Below, piece after piece: positions 7,288 through 14,603 of a DNA stretch of 37,861 nt. Source of the stretch: an uncultured Curtobacterium sp. (GTDB lineage: Bacteria > Actinomycetota > Actinomycetes > Actinomycetales > Microbacteriaceae); the NCBI GenBank assembly GCA_913778205.1, contig CAJYUW010000033.1, positions 1-37,861 of the forward strand, written 5' to 3'. The translations under genes were made by a program, and so were the position numbers. A model generated the notes under the pieces. That model worked only from the letters and a program-made list of their open reading frames with translations, searched no databases and was not told the origin of the DNA. Positions within the stretch are counted from its first letter, which is position 1, and each line of letters begins with the position of its first letter.

Positions 7288-9261
7288 ATGACCCTCACCG
7301 AACCGACCGTCCCCGCCACCTCGACCGTCCACCCGCTGGCGAGCCTCACCGCACAGGAGATCACCCGCATCCGCGACGTGGTGACGGCGCAGCAGGACTG
7401 GACCGACACCACACGATTCGCCTACGTCGGCCTCGCCGAACCGCACAAGCGCGAGGTCCTGGCCTGGCAGGCCGGGACCGGACCGGCACCGGATCGGTGC
7501 GCACGCGTCATGCTCCTCGACATGGCGACCGGGCGCTCCACCGACAACGTCGTCTCGATCGACGCCGGCACCGTCCTCCGTACCGACGTCCTGGACGGAT
7601 CGCGCGGGCAGCTCCCCGTGCTCATCGAGGAGTTCGACGCCGTCGGGGAGATCGCGGCCGCTGACGAGCGGTGGGTGGCCGCCCTGGCTGCGCGCGGCCT
7701 GACCGTCGATGAGGTGAAGTGCGTGCCGCTGTCCGCCGGGTACTACGGCCTCCCCGAGGAGGAGGGTCGGCGCATCCTCCGCGTGCTCGCCTTCCGACAG
7801 GACCACCCCGCCGACCACGTCTGGGCGCACCCCGTCGACGGACTCTCGGTGTACGTCGACGCGGCGAACCGCACGGTGACCCGGATCGTCGACACCGCTG
7901 ACATGCCCGTGCCCGCGACCTCGGGCAACTTCGACGACCCCGAGCTCCAGGGCGAGCCGCTCGACCTCAAGCCGATCGTCATCACCCAGCCCGAGGGGCC
8001 GTCCTTCACCGTCGACGGCGAGTTCGTCGAGTGGGCGAACTGGCGCTTCCAGGTCGGGTTCGACCCGCGTGAGGGCCTGGTGCTCCGCCAGCTCTCCTGG
8101 CAGGACGGCGACCGCCTGCGTCCGATCGTGTACCGCGCGTCGATCGACGAGATGCTCGTCCCGTACGGCGACCCCTCGCCCGTGCGCTTCTGGCAGAACT
8201 ACTTCGACACCGGCGAGTACCTGTTCGGCCGGTTCACGAACTCCCTCGAGCTCGGCTGCGACTGCGTCGGCGAGATCCGCTACTTCGACGCCGTCCTCGC
8301 CGACGAGCTCGGGAACCCGCAGACCATCTCGAACGGCATCTGCATGCACGAGGAGGACTTCGGCACGCTCTGGAAGCACGAGGACATCTACACCGGCTCA
8401 CACGAGGTGCGTCGGTCCCGTCGCCTGGTGGTCTCCTTCTTCACGACCGTCGGCAACTACGACTACGGCTTCTACTGGTACCTCTACCTCGACGGCACGA
8501 TCGAGTGCGAGGCGAAGCTCACCGGCGTCCTGTTCACGTCGTCCTACCCCGGCCGGGACGCCGACGGGGCGGACTACGGGTTCGCGTCGGAGGTCGCCCC
8601 CGGGCTGGGCGCCCCGTACCACCAGCACCTGTTCTCCGCGCGGCTCGACGTCACCGTGGACGGACTGACGAACGCCGTGGACGAGATCGACGCCGTCCGG
8701 GTGCCGGTCGGACCCGGCAACGAGCACGGGAACGCGTTCACGAAGCGCGCGACGCGCATCGCGTCCGAGGCGGACGCCGGACGGCTCGCGGACGCCTCCC
8801 GTGGTCGGACCTGGTTCATCTCGAACACCGAGGAGCGCAACCACCTCGGCCGTCCGACCGGGTACGTCCTGTACCCGCAGGACGCCCCGGTCCTGCTCGC
8901 CGACGACTCGTCGTCGGTCGCGTCACGTGCCGAGTTCGCGCGGAAGCACCTGTACGTCACGCAGTACGACCCGGCCGAGCAGTACGCGGCGGGCGACTTC
9001 GTGCACCAGAACCCGGGCGGTGACGGTGTCGCGCGGTACGTGCAGGCCGACCGGTCCCTCGACGGCGAGGACATCGTGCTCTGGCACACCTTCGGCCCGA
9101 CGCACTTCCCCCGCCCGGAGGACTGGCCCGTCATGCCGGTGGACTACGCGAAGTTCACGCTGAAGCCGTACGGCTTCTTCCCGCGCAACCCCGCCCTGAA
9201 CGTGCCGGCCGCGGTGTCGGCCGCCGCGGACGCGCACTGCTCGCACCACGGCGGGCACTGA
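7288..9261 (+). CDS. copper-containing primary amine oxidase (TPQ enzyme)
   Basis: 657 residues, the usual length of bacterial copper amine oxidases. The enzyme converts a primary amine, O2 and water to aldehyde, ammonia and H2O2. The topaquinone precursor is Tyr391 in the conserved N-Y-D/E-Y motif (VGNYDYGF). Copper ligands are His445 and His447 (YHQHLFSARLD) and His606 (GPTHFPRPEDWP). The small N2/N3-type domains occupy the first 220 residues. No signal peptide is seen, so it is predicted cytoplasmic. The ATG at 7288 follows AAGGA at a suitable distance; a GTG-type start 33 nt upstream lacks one. It lies between the permease and a Met/His-rich membrane protein whose GTG begins 1 nt after this stop. 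Confidence 0.96.
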   Translation: MTLTEPTVPATSTVHPLASLTAQEITRIRDVVTAQQDWTDTTRFAYVGLAEPHKREVLAWQAGTGPAPDRCARVMLLDMATGRSTDNVVSIDAGTVLRTDVLDGSRGQLPVLIEEFDAVGEIAAADERWVAALAARGLTVDEVKCVPLSAGYYGLPEEEGRRILRVLAFRQDHPADHVWAHPVDGLSVYVDAANRTVTRIVDTADMPVPATSGNFDDPELQGEPLDLKPIVITQPEGPSFTVDGEFVEWANWRFQVGFDPREGLVLRQLSWQDGDRLRPIVYRASIDEMLVPYGDPSPVRFWQNYFDTGEYLFGRFTNSLELGCDCVGEIRYFDAVLADELGNPQTISNGICMHEEDFGTLWKHEDIYTGSHEVRRSRRLVVSFFTTVGNYDYGFYWYLYLDGTIECEAKLTGVLFTSSYPGRDADGADYGFASEVAPGLGAPYHQHLFSARLDVTVDGLTNAVDEIDAVRVPVGPGNEHGNAFTKRATRIASEADAGRLADASRGRTWFISNTEERNHLGRPTGYVLYPQDAPVLLADDSSSVASRAEFARKHLYVTQYDPAEQYAAGDFVHQNPGGDGVARYVQADRSLDGEDIVLWHTFGPTHFPRPEDWPVMPVDYAKFTLKPYGFFPRNPALNVPAAVSAAADAHCSHHGGH

Positions 9262-9262
9262 G

Positions 9263-9829
9263 GTGACCGACGTCCTCGGGTTGGTCGCCGTCCTGCCGGC
9301 GTCCGCGGGGGCGTGCTGCACGGTCGGGGCCTGGCGCCCCGGCCGTGCGGTGGACGTCGTCGCGGCGGTCGCGATGGTCGCCGCGATGATCGACGGGCTC
9401 GTCGCGCCCCGCGTCCTCCCGGGCGCGGCCTGGTTCCTGGTCCTCGTGTCGCTGGCGGTCGCGCTCGCCGCCGTCGACCGGGTACAGCGGGACCGCCCAC
9501 GCCGCGCCGCGCCGCGCTGGTCCGCGCGGTTGCACGGGGCGCTCGGACTCCTGGTGATGGGCGCGATGGGCGTCGGCATGTCGGACGACGGCTCGATGTC
9601 GGGCATGCACGGCTCGATGTCGGGCATGCACGGCGACGGGGGAGTGCTCGGCGGCACGTGGACCGTCGTGCTCGCCGGACTGACGGTCGGGTACCTCGCG
9701 CTGACGGTCGCGATGGCCAGGGCCTGCCTCCGTGACCGACGCCGAGGTGGCACCGGTGTCCTGGCCCTCATCGAGACCGTGACGATGGGGTCGGCGGTCG
9801 CCCTGATGACCGTCGGCATGCTGACGTGA
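9263..9829 (+). CDS. six-helix membrane protein with a Met/His-rich loop, translationally coupled to the amine oxidase
   Basis: 188 residues with about six predicted membrane helices (3-22, 30-46, 54-72, 92-106, 131-151, 165-187). Between helices 4 and 5 lies GMSDDGSMSGMHGSMSGMHG (105-124), a seven-residue unit repeated in tandem that places Met106, 112, 115, 119, 122 and His116, 123 in one loop. Met/His motifs of this kind bind copper in Cu transport proteins. Cys18-Cys19 lie in helix 1. The GTG start is 1 nt after the amine-oxidase stop, with that gene's AG(G)TG context supplying no independent ribosome site, so translation is coupled. It may belong to the DUF5134 group of actinobacterial membrane proteins (from memory, unverified). 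Copper supply to the oxidase is an inference from context. Confidence 0.8.
   Translation: MTDVLGLVAVLPASAGACCTVGAWRPGRAVDVVAAVAMVAAMIDGLVAPRVLPGAAWFLVLVSLAVALAAVDRVQRDRPRRAAPRWSARLHGALGLLVMGAMGVGMSDDGSMSGMHGSMSGMHGDGGVLGGTWTVVLAGLTVGYLALTVAMARACLRDRRRGGTGVLALIETVTMGSAVALMTVGMLT
9590..9631 (+). repeat. exact 21-bp tandem duplication encoding the Met/His loop
   Basis: The 21-bp unit at 9590-9610 is repeated without change at 9611-9631. Each unit encodes GSMSGMH. Complete identity, including third codon positions, means the duplication is recent or still variable in copy number. Confidence 0.95.
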
Positions 9830-9867
9830 CGACACCGTCCGGATGGTCCAGTGCGTGAATCGTCCAG

Positions 9868-9902
9868 GACGTGAACCGTTCGTTGCGCGAACCGTTCACG
9901 TC
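9868..9902. promoter_or_regulatory. near-perfect 15-bp inverted repeat, candidate MarR operator or promoter element
   Basis: GACGTGAACCGTTCG (9868-9882) and CGAACCGTTCACGTC (9888-9902) are inverted with one mismatched position and a 5-bp spacer. Further CGTGAA words occur nearby (9854, 9902). It lies in the 135-nt gap between the amine-oxidase unit and the small gene plus MarR gene. An operator for the MarR protein encoded downstream is the simplest reading. Confidence 0.5.
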
Positions 9903-9910
9903 GTGAAAGA

Positions 9911-9941
9911 GTTCGAGGTGTCCGCTCCGGACACCTCGAAC
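9911..9941. promoter_or_regulatory. perfect 14-bp inverted repeat (terminator or operator)
   Basis: GTTCGAGGTGTCCG (9911-9924) and CGGACACCTCGAAC (9928-9941) match exactly around a 3-nt loop (CTC). It sits 23 nt before the ATG at 9965. It could terminate the amine-oxidase unit or act as an operator/attenuator for the small gene and MarR. The very short loop and position just ahead of a start codon slightly favour an operator. Confidence 0.55.
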
Positions 9942-9964
9942 ACGGCAGGAAGGCGGGATCAGAC

Positions 9965-10147
9965 ATGCAGAGCACGTACGCGGGGATGCCGCGACTCGCA
10001 GCCGTCGGGCGGAGCCACCCGCGGGTGGGCCTCACCGACCAGGCGGTCATCGACGCGTTCGTCCAGCGCCGGATCGAGGACCCGTCGTTGCTGTCGAAGC
10101 CGTCCGAACCGTCCTACGCCGACTTCTTCTCGGCACCGGTCGTCTGA
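9965..10147 (+). CDS. 60-residue soluble protein of unknown function, first gene of the MarR operon
   Basis: Encodes MQSTYAGMPRLAAVGRSHPR... ending PSYADFFSAPVV. It is soluble, with no membrane helix or metal motif; a helical centre (LTDQAVIDAFVQRRIED) is followed by a Ser/Pro-rich tail. AGGAAGG lies upstream of the ATG at a workable distance. It sits 37 nt ahead of the MarR gene behind two inverted repeats, so the two are probably co-transcribed and autoregulated. I do not recognise a family. It may be a small effector or cofactor of the regulator, which is speculative. Confidence 0.6.
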   Translation: MQSTYAGMPRLAAVGRSHPRVGLTDQAVIDAFVQRRIEDPSLLSKPSEPSYADFFSAPVV

Positions 10148-10184
10148 CCCGGCCGATCGCCCGACCCGGAGGAGTCCCGCACGC

Positions 10185-10724
10185 ATGCCGTTGACCGTCG
10201 TCCGACGCGAGCACGAGCACCTCTACGCCCGTCAGCCCCGGTCCGCCGCCGCACGGACGGCCGTCGACGCACTGCTGCGTCTGCAGCACGCCGAGGAGCA
10301 GCAGGTCGAGGCGGCCCGCGTCGACACCGGACTGTCGGAGAACGAGTCGCTCGCGCTGCGGTACCTGCTCCAGTCGCACCGCGACGGACGCCCCATGGGG
10401 CCGAAGGACCTGGCCGTGATGCTGTCGATCTCGAACGCCTCGGTCACGAAGCTCGTGGACGGCCTCGTCGCGTCCGGGGACCTCGAACGCGTCGCACACC
10501 CGACGGACCGGCGGCAGCAGGTGCTCGAGCCGACCGAGCAGGCCGCCGCGATGATCGGTGCGTCCTACGCCCCCTTCCACGAGGCCGTGGTCGCCGTGCT
10601 CGAGGGGCTCTCGGACGACGACAACGAGGTCCTCACGCGGGCGCTCTCCGCGATCGTCGATGCGCTCGCCGAGGGTGCACCGCAGCCGACCGACGACGAC
10701 GCGGTCCCGCCCGTGCGTGCGTGA
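10185..10724 (+). CDS. MarR-family transcriptional regulator
   Basis: 179 residues. The winged-helix core reads LSENESLALRYLL...MGPKDLAVMLSISNASVTKLVDGLVASGDLERVAHPTDRRQ (about 47-110); the recognition helix is in SISNASVTKLVDGL and the beta wing contains the HPTDRR signature of MarR proteins. N- and C-terminal helices (about 15-45 and 120-165) form the dimer. GGAGG lies upstream of the ATG at 10185. MarR proteins usually repress their own operon and a neighbouring transport or detoxification gene, and lose DNA binding on meeting a phenolic ligand or oxidant; the inverted repeats at 9868-9941 are obvious candidate sites. Confidence 0.9.
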   Translation: MPLTVVRREHEHLYARQPRSAAARTAVDALLRLQHAEEQQVEAARVDTGLSENESLALRYLLQSHRDGRPMGPKDLAVMLSISNASVTKLVDGLVASGDLERVAHPTDRRQQVLEPTEQAAAMIGASYAPFHEAVVAVLEGLSDDDNEVLTRALSAIVDALAEGAPQPTDDDAVPPVRA

Positions 10725-10779
10725 GGCACCGGCCGGCGAGCACCCCCACGGGGTGCTCGCGCGGAAAACCTTCCAGCGG

Positions 10780-10785
10780 TAAGTT
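10780..10785 (+). promoter_or_regulatory. putative -10 hexamer of the TetR gene at 10792
   Basis: TAAGTT ends 6 nt before the GTG start and no Shine-Dalgarno sequence intervenes. The hexamer lies inside an imperfect dyad (AACCTTCC ... GGTAAGTT, 10768-10785), so the encoded TetR protein could repress its own leaderless promoter. Confidence 0.45.
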
Positions 10786-10791
10786 GACGGT

Positions 10792-11400
10792 GTGACCAGC
10801 TCCGCCGACGACGACGCGGTCCCGCAGCGACGCGGGTACCGCAAGGGTGCCGAGCGGCGGGCCCAGATCCTCGACGAGATGATCCGCATGGTCGCGGCGC
10901 AGGGCGTCGACGCGTCGTCGCTCCGCTCGGTGGCGGACGCGCTCGGCATCACGCACGCGGCCCTTCGCCACTACTTCCCGAGTCGGGACGACCTGCTGCT
11001 CGCGGTCTACCACGAGCACGAGGTGCGGTCGCAGGCCGACCCGGACCGGCCGAAGTCGGCGATCGGCGACATGCGGGAGAGTGCCGTGCGGAACCGTGCG
11101 GTGCCCGGACTCGTGCAGCTGTACACGACGCTGTCCGCCGATGCCGTGCAGGAGGGGCACCCGGCGACGCGCGAGTTCATGCGCGAGCGGTTCGCCGGAC
11201 TCCGCGCCGAGCTCGCCGACCTCATCCGAGCCGACCAGGCCGCCGGTCGGATCCGTGCCGACCTCGACCCGGTCGACCTGGCCTCGCTGAGCATCGCGGC
11301 ATCCGACGGCCTCCAGGTGCAGTGGCTGCTCGACCCGGGTGCCGTGGACGGCGAGCGGGTGCTCCGGATGCTCGAGCAGATCGTGCCCCGGGCGGACTGA
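10792..11400 (+). CDS. TetR/AcrR-family transcriptional regulator
   Basis: 202 residues. The N-terminal HTH (about 15-62) contains AERRAQILDEMIRMVAAQG and LRSVADALGITHAALRHYFPSRDDLL, a canonical TetR DNA-binding domain. The C-terminal ligand and dimer region is helical (about 80-200), resembling the TetR_C_6-like group by pattern. The start is a GTG with no ribosome site but a promoter hexamer 6 nt upstream. No target gene of obvious function adjoins it: upstream is MarR on the same strand, downstream a convergent AlaX gene across a tandem repeat. It probably regulates itself and something outside this interval. Confidence 0.9.
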   Translation: MTSSADDDAVPQRRGYRKGAERRAQILDEMIRMVAAQGVDASSLRSVADALGITHAALRHYFPSRDDLLLAVYHEHEVRSQADPDRPKSAIGDMRESAVRNRAVPGLVQLYTTLSADAVQEGHPATREFMRERFAGLRAELADLIRADQAAGRIRADLDPVDLASLSIAASDGLQVQWLLDPGAVDGERVLRMLEQIVPRAD

Positions 11401-11410
11401 CCGCGGGCAC

Positions 11411-11494
11411 CGGCGCTGCCCGACCGGCGCGGCCCGATCGGCGCTGCCCGACCGGCGCGGCCCGATCGGCGCTGCCCGAGTGGCGCGGCCCGGG
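11411..11494. repeat. 14/28-bp tandem repeat between convergent genes
   Basis: Two alternating 14-bp half-units, CGGCGCTGCCCGAC and CGGCGCGGCCCGAT, make a 28-bp unit: exact at 11411-11438 and 11439-11466, slightly changed at 11467-11494, then fading into 11495-11520. It fills the gap between the TetR stop and the convergent AlaX gene. It may serve as a bidirectional terminator, or simply be a variable-number tandem repeat. Confidence 0.9.
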
Positions 11495-11537
11495 CGCGCT
11501 GCACGACCGGCGCTCGCTGACGGTGTGCGGGCTCGAC

Positions 11538-12407
11538 TCAGCGCGGCGTCAGCGTGGTCGTCATCGTGACCAGACGCGCTCCGGGGACGTCCTCCACGAC
11601 GATGGCGACGCTCGGGTCGACGAGGTCCGACAGGCTCGTCGGGTGCGTCCCGCCGCAGGGGATCGTCGCGACGCCCTCGGGGAGCTCGCACGTCCACCGT
11701 CGTCGGTCGGACAGGCCGGGTCCGTCGGCGTCGATCCGCACGGCGCCGCCGGTGGCGACCCAGGCGCGGAGCTGCTCGGTGATCCGCGCGGCGACGGCGT
11801 CGGGATCGTCGAACGCCGCCGGGTCGAACCCCTTCTTCCGCAGTGACTTGCCGATGCGGTACGCGTCCTCGGATCGGTACGGGCCGATCGAGGACCGGGT
11901 GATCGCCAGCGAGTCGAACGCCGGGTGGCCGAGCGCATCCTCCGGCGCGGGCTTGCTCCAGTGCTCCTCGAGCACGGCGTCGAGGGCGAGGGACGCCAGG
12001 TGACAGGCGGTGTGCCCGACGCTGAGTGCGGCTCGGAACGCGGGGTCGACGTCGACGGTGACGCGCTCACCGACCTGCGGGGGATCGCCCGCCACGACGT
12101 GCGCGACGGCGAACACCCATCCCTCGGTCCCGGTGCGGACCGGCAGGTCGTCGCCGATGCGGACCGTGCCGTCCTGGGACCCGGCGACGCGCAGCTCGAC
12201 GTCGTCCCACCGGGTGCTCCCCGCGGTCAGCGTGACGCGGTCGGCCGGCTGGTCCGGCCACGCGGTGTCGACCGGGTGCGCGGCCGTGCGGTCGAGGAAC
12301 ACGGCCCAGCGGTCGTCGCCCGTCGCCTCGACGTGGACGACGGTGCCCGTGCTCGTCACGTCCCCGGCCGGGTAGGTGACCTCGGTGTCGCTGGTGGGTG
12401 CTGGCAT
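11538..12407 (-). CDS. AlaX-like alanyl-tRNA editing domain protein
   Basis: 289 residues. The fold is that of the second additional (editing) domain of alanyl/threonyl-tRNA synthetases. The zinc ligands are present: His132 and His136 in GHTACHLA (HxxxH) and Cys251 and His255 in CGGTH (CxxxH). Free-standing AlaX proteins hydrolyse Ser or Gly wrongly attached to tRNA-Ala. The N-terminal barrel is divergent: the usual FYP(E/Q)GGGQ(P/D)xDxG stretch appears as DRTAAHPVDTAWPDQP, without the triple Gly. The ATG at 12407 is preceded by GGAGAGGCGAGG. A less specific metal-dependent hydrolase of the same fold is possible. Confidence 0.85.
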   Translation of the reverse strand: MPAPTSDTEVTYPAGDVTSTGTVVHVEATGDDRWAVFLDRTAAHPVDTAWPDQPADRVTLTAGSTRWDDVELRVAGSQDGTVRIGDDLPVRTGTEGWVFAVAHVVAGDPPQVGERVTVDVDPAFRAALSVGHTACHLASLALDAVLEEHWSKPAPEDALGHPAFDSLAITRSSIGPYRSEDAYRIGKSLRKKGFDPAAFDDPDAVAARITEQLRAWVATGGAVRIDADGPGLSDRRRWTCELPEGVATIPCGGTHPTSLSDLVDPSVAIVVEDVPGARLVTMTTTLTPR

Positions 12408-12480
12408 CCTCGCCTCTCCTGCCCGTCCGTCGGGCTCGCTCCATTGCACCACCGGAGCGCACCCACGTGCGCGACGTGAC

Positions 12481-12509
12481 GGGGGCGAGCCGCGCCTCCA
12501 GGCCGTCGG
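12481..12509. repeat. dispersed REP-like element, copy in the AlaX/oxidoreductase gap
   Basis: GGGGGCGAGCCGCGCCTCC then A and GGCCGTCGG. The first 25 bases match the copy at 25211-25235 with one substitution. Partly palindromic (GGCGAGCCGCGCC / inverse at 26107-26133). Lies upstream of the AlaX start on the minus strand. Confidence 0.75.
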
Positions 12510-12529
12510 TGCCGGGGGCGGGGAACGCA

Positions 12530-12563
12530 CCGGGGGCCGGTCCCTGACGGAACCGGCCCCCGG
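12530..12563 (-). terminator. Rho-independent-type terminator of the oxidoreductase/isomerase operon
   Basis: CCGGGGGCCGGT (12530-12541) and ACCGGCCCCCGG (12552-12563) are exactly inverted with a 10-nt loop, 13 nt beyond the stop of the minus-strand oxidoreductase gene. A GC-rich stem without T tract is common in actinobacteria. The stem is symmetrical, but no plus-strand gene ends here. Confidence 0.75.
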
Positions 12564-12575
12564 ATCGCGGTACAC

Positions 12576-13691
12576 CTAGGCGTTCACGCCCTCGGCCAGG
12601 ACCGCTGCCGCGGGGTCGAAGTCCTCGGGCAGCGGCTCCGGCTTCGTGATGCGGGACGTGATCTCGACGGCCTGACCGGACTCGGCCGCGTCGCGGATGC
12701 CGAGCATGACGTCGAGCGCGTGCGAGGCGACGGCGCCGGAGGCGCGCTCCGGACGGCCCTCGGCGATCGCGCGGGCCATCTCGACGACGCCCGTGCCACG
12801 GCCCCAGGTCGAGCCCGTGTGCGCCAGTGTCGTCGGCTCGTCCCTGCCGAGCGTCCACAGCGTGCTGTCGCCGTCGAAGACGTTCGGGTCCGGCAGCACG
12901 ATCGTGCCCTCGGAGCCGTTGATCTCGACGAAGCCGTTGCGGGGCAGCGCGTGCTGGAACGACAGCGTCGTCTGCGCGGACTGCCCGTCGGCGAACGAGA
13001 TGAGCGCGGCGTGGTGCGTGGGCACCTCGACCGGGAACTCGGTGCCGGCGCGCGGACCCGACCCGATCACGCGGGTCTCGCGCGACTTCGACGACACGGC
13101 CTGCACGCGCGAGGCGGAGCCGAATGCGTGGAGCAGGGTCGTGACGTAGTACGGGCCGATGTCGAACAGCGGGCCGGCGCCCTGCGCGTAGAGGAACTCG
13201 GGGTCCGGGTGCCACTGGTCCGGGCCGGGCACGTGGAACATCGTCGTCGCGGTGAGCGGCGTGCCGATGTCGCCTCGGGCGATGGCGCGGATCGCGGTCT
13301 GGATGCCGGCGCCGAGCACGGTGTCCGGCGCGGTGGCGTACCGGACGCCCGCGGCCTCGGCGGCGGCGAGCAGTGCCTGCGCGTCCTCCGCCGTCGTGGC
13401 GACCGGCTTCTCGCTCCAGGTGTGCTTGCCGGCGGCGATGATCTGCTGGCCGACCTTCGCGTGCTCGGCCGGGATCGTGATGTTCACCACGATGGAGATG
13501 TCGTCCCGGGCGAGGAGCTCCTCGACCGTGCCGTACGACGGGACGCCGTACTGCTCGGCCTGGGCCTTCGCGCGCTCCTGGATGAGGTCGGCGACGAAGA
13601 GGACCTCGACGTCGGCGAACTGCGTCAGGTTCGTCAGGTACTGGTCGGAGATGTTGCCGGCACCGATGATGCCGACGCCGACGCGGCTCAC
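12576..13691 (-). CDS. Gfo/Idh/MocA-family oxidoreductase
   Basis: 371 residues. The N-terminal Rossmann domain begins VGVGIIGAGNISDQY, and the family's EKP motif is in HTWSEKPVATT, followed by the alpha/beta C-terminal domain with DIGPYYVTTLLHAFG, which carries the conserved region holding the catalytic His/Asp neighbourhood. The family oxidises or reduces sugars, inositols and their derivatives with NAD(P). The GTG at 13691 overlaps the TGA of the upstream isomerase gene (GTGA) and has GGGGAG upstream, so the two proteins are made together and probably act on the same sugar. The substrate cannot be read from sequence. Confidence 0.92.
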   Translation of the reverse strand: MSRVGVGIIGAGNISDQYLTNLTQFADVEVLFVADLIQERAKAQAEQYGVPSYGTVEELLARDDISIVVNITIPAEHAKVGQQIIAAGKHTWSEKPVATTAEDAQALLAAAEAAGVRYATAPDTVLGAGIQTAIRAIARGDIGTPLTATTMFHVPGPDQWHPDPEFLYAQGAGPLFDIGPYYVTTLLHAFGSASRVQAVSSKSRETRVIGSGPRAGTEFPVEVPTHHAALISFADGQSAQTTLSFQHALPRNGFVEINGSEGTIVLPDPNVFDGDSTLWTLGRDEPTTLAHTGSTWGRGTGVVEMARAIAEGRPERASGAVASHALDVMLGIRDAAESGQAVEITSRITKPEPLPEDFDPAAAVLAEGVNA

Positions 13692-14503
13692 GCGGCACTC
13701 CCCGCGGTGTCGTTGGTCTCCAGCCACTCGAGCGACTCCGCGATGCCCTCGAAGACGTCGCCCGAGTACGCGTCGAACTCGACCACGCGGATCGCCTGCG
13801 GCGCAGCGGCGAGGATGCCCGCCACGTCGACGTCGCCCTGGCCCGCCGGCCGCTGGTTCTCGAAGGCGCGCTGGAGCGCCTCCGGGACGATGAGGGCGCT
13901 CTCGGACGAGGGCAGCGCGGTCAGGATGTCGCCGTCGACCTTGCCGTCCTTGACGTGGATCGCGACGACGCGGTCACCGAGCGAGCGGAGCACGGCCGGG
14001 GCGTCCGCGCCGCCGACGGTCGCCCAGAAGGTGTCGACCTCGAGCACGGTCTCCGGTGCGAGCTGCTCGACGAAGAGGTTGTAGACGGTGCGGCCGTCGA
14101 CCTTGTTCGTGAACTCCCACTGGTGGTTGTGGTAGCCGAACCGGAGGCCGTGACCGGCCGCCTCGGCGGTGAGCTCGTTCACCCGGTCGGCGATCTTCTT
14201 GACGTCGTCCGCGGTCTGCCAACGGTCGGTGGGGATGAACGGGTCGATGACGGTCTCGATGCCGAGGCGCTGCGCGGCGTCCCAGATCGGGGCGGTGTCC
14301 TCGGCGTCGATGACGGCGACGTGACCGGACGGGGCACGCAGACCGGTCGCGGCGAAGGCCTTCTCGAGGTCGGCGGCCCGCTCGACGAACGCGTACGGCT
14401 CGACGTTCTCGTAGCCGATCTCGCGGACCCGGGCGATGGCCGCGTCGAGGTCTTCGGCGATGGCGTCGCGCAGCGAGTACAGCTGCACAGAGGTGGTGGG
14501 CAT
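13688..14503 (-). CDS. sugar phosphate isomerase/epimerase (TIM-barrel, AP-endonuclease-2 fold)
   Basis: 271 residues. Begins MPTTSVQLYSLRDAIAEDL and contains the metal-binding landmarks of the xylose-isomerase-like barrel: LRFGYHNHQWEF, VLEVDTFWA, VVAIHVKDG and an acidic C-terminal strand VVEFD. These enzymes isomerise or epimerise sugars, keto-inositols and related compounds using a divalent metal. GAAGGAG precedes the ATG. First gene of a two-gene operon with the Gfo/Idh/MocA oxidoreductase, a pairing typical of inositol or rare-sugar breakdown. It diverges from a type-B carboxylesterase across a 173-nt region that holds a long dyad. Confidence 0.9.
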   Translation of the reverse strand: MPTTSVQLYSLRDAIAEDLDAAIARVREIGYENVEPYAFVERAADLEKAFAATGLRAPSGHVAVIDAEDTAPIWDAAQRLGIETVIDPFIPTDRWQTADDVKKIADRVNELTAEAAGHGLRFGYHNHQWEFTNKVDGRTVYNLFVEQLAPETVLEVDTFWATVGGADAPAVLRSLGDRVVAIHVKDGKVDGDILTALPSSESALIVPEALQRAFENQRPAGQGDVDVAGILAAAPQAIRVVEFDAYSGDVFEGIAESLEWLETNDTAGSAA

Positions 14504-14603
14504 TGCAGAGGCTCCTTCGATCCTGTCTGGGTGTCGCGGCACGGTGGTCGCAGCCCGTCGAGGAGCGATGCTCCACGGCGAGATCGAGCACGACGCTACC
14601 GGA

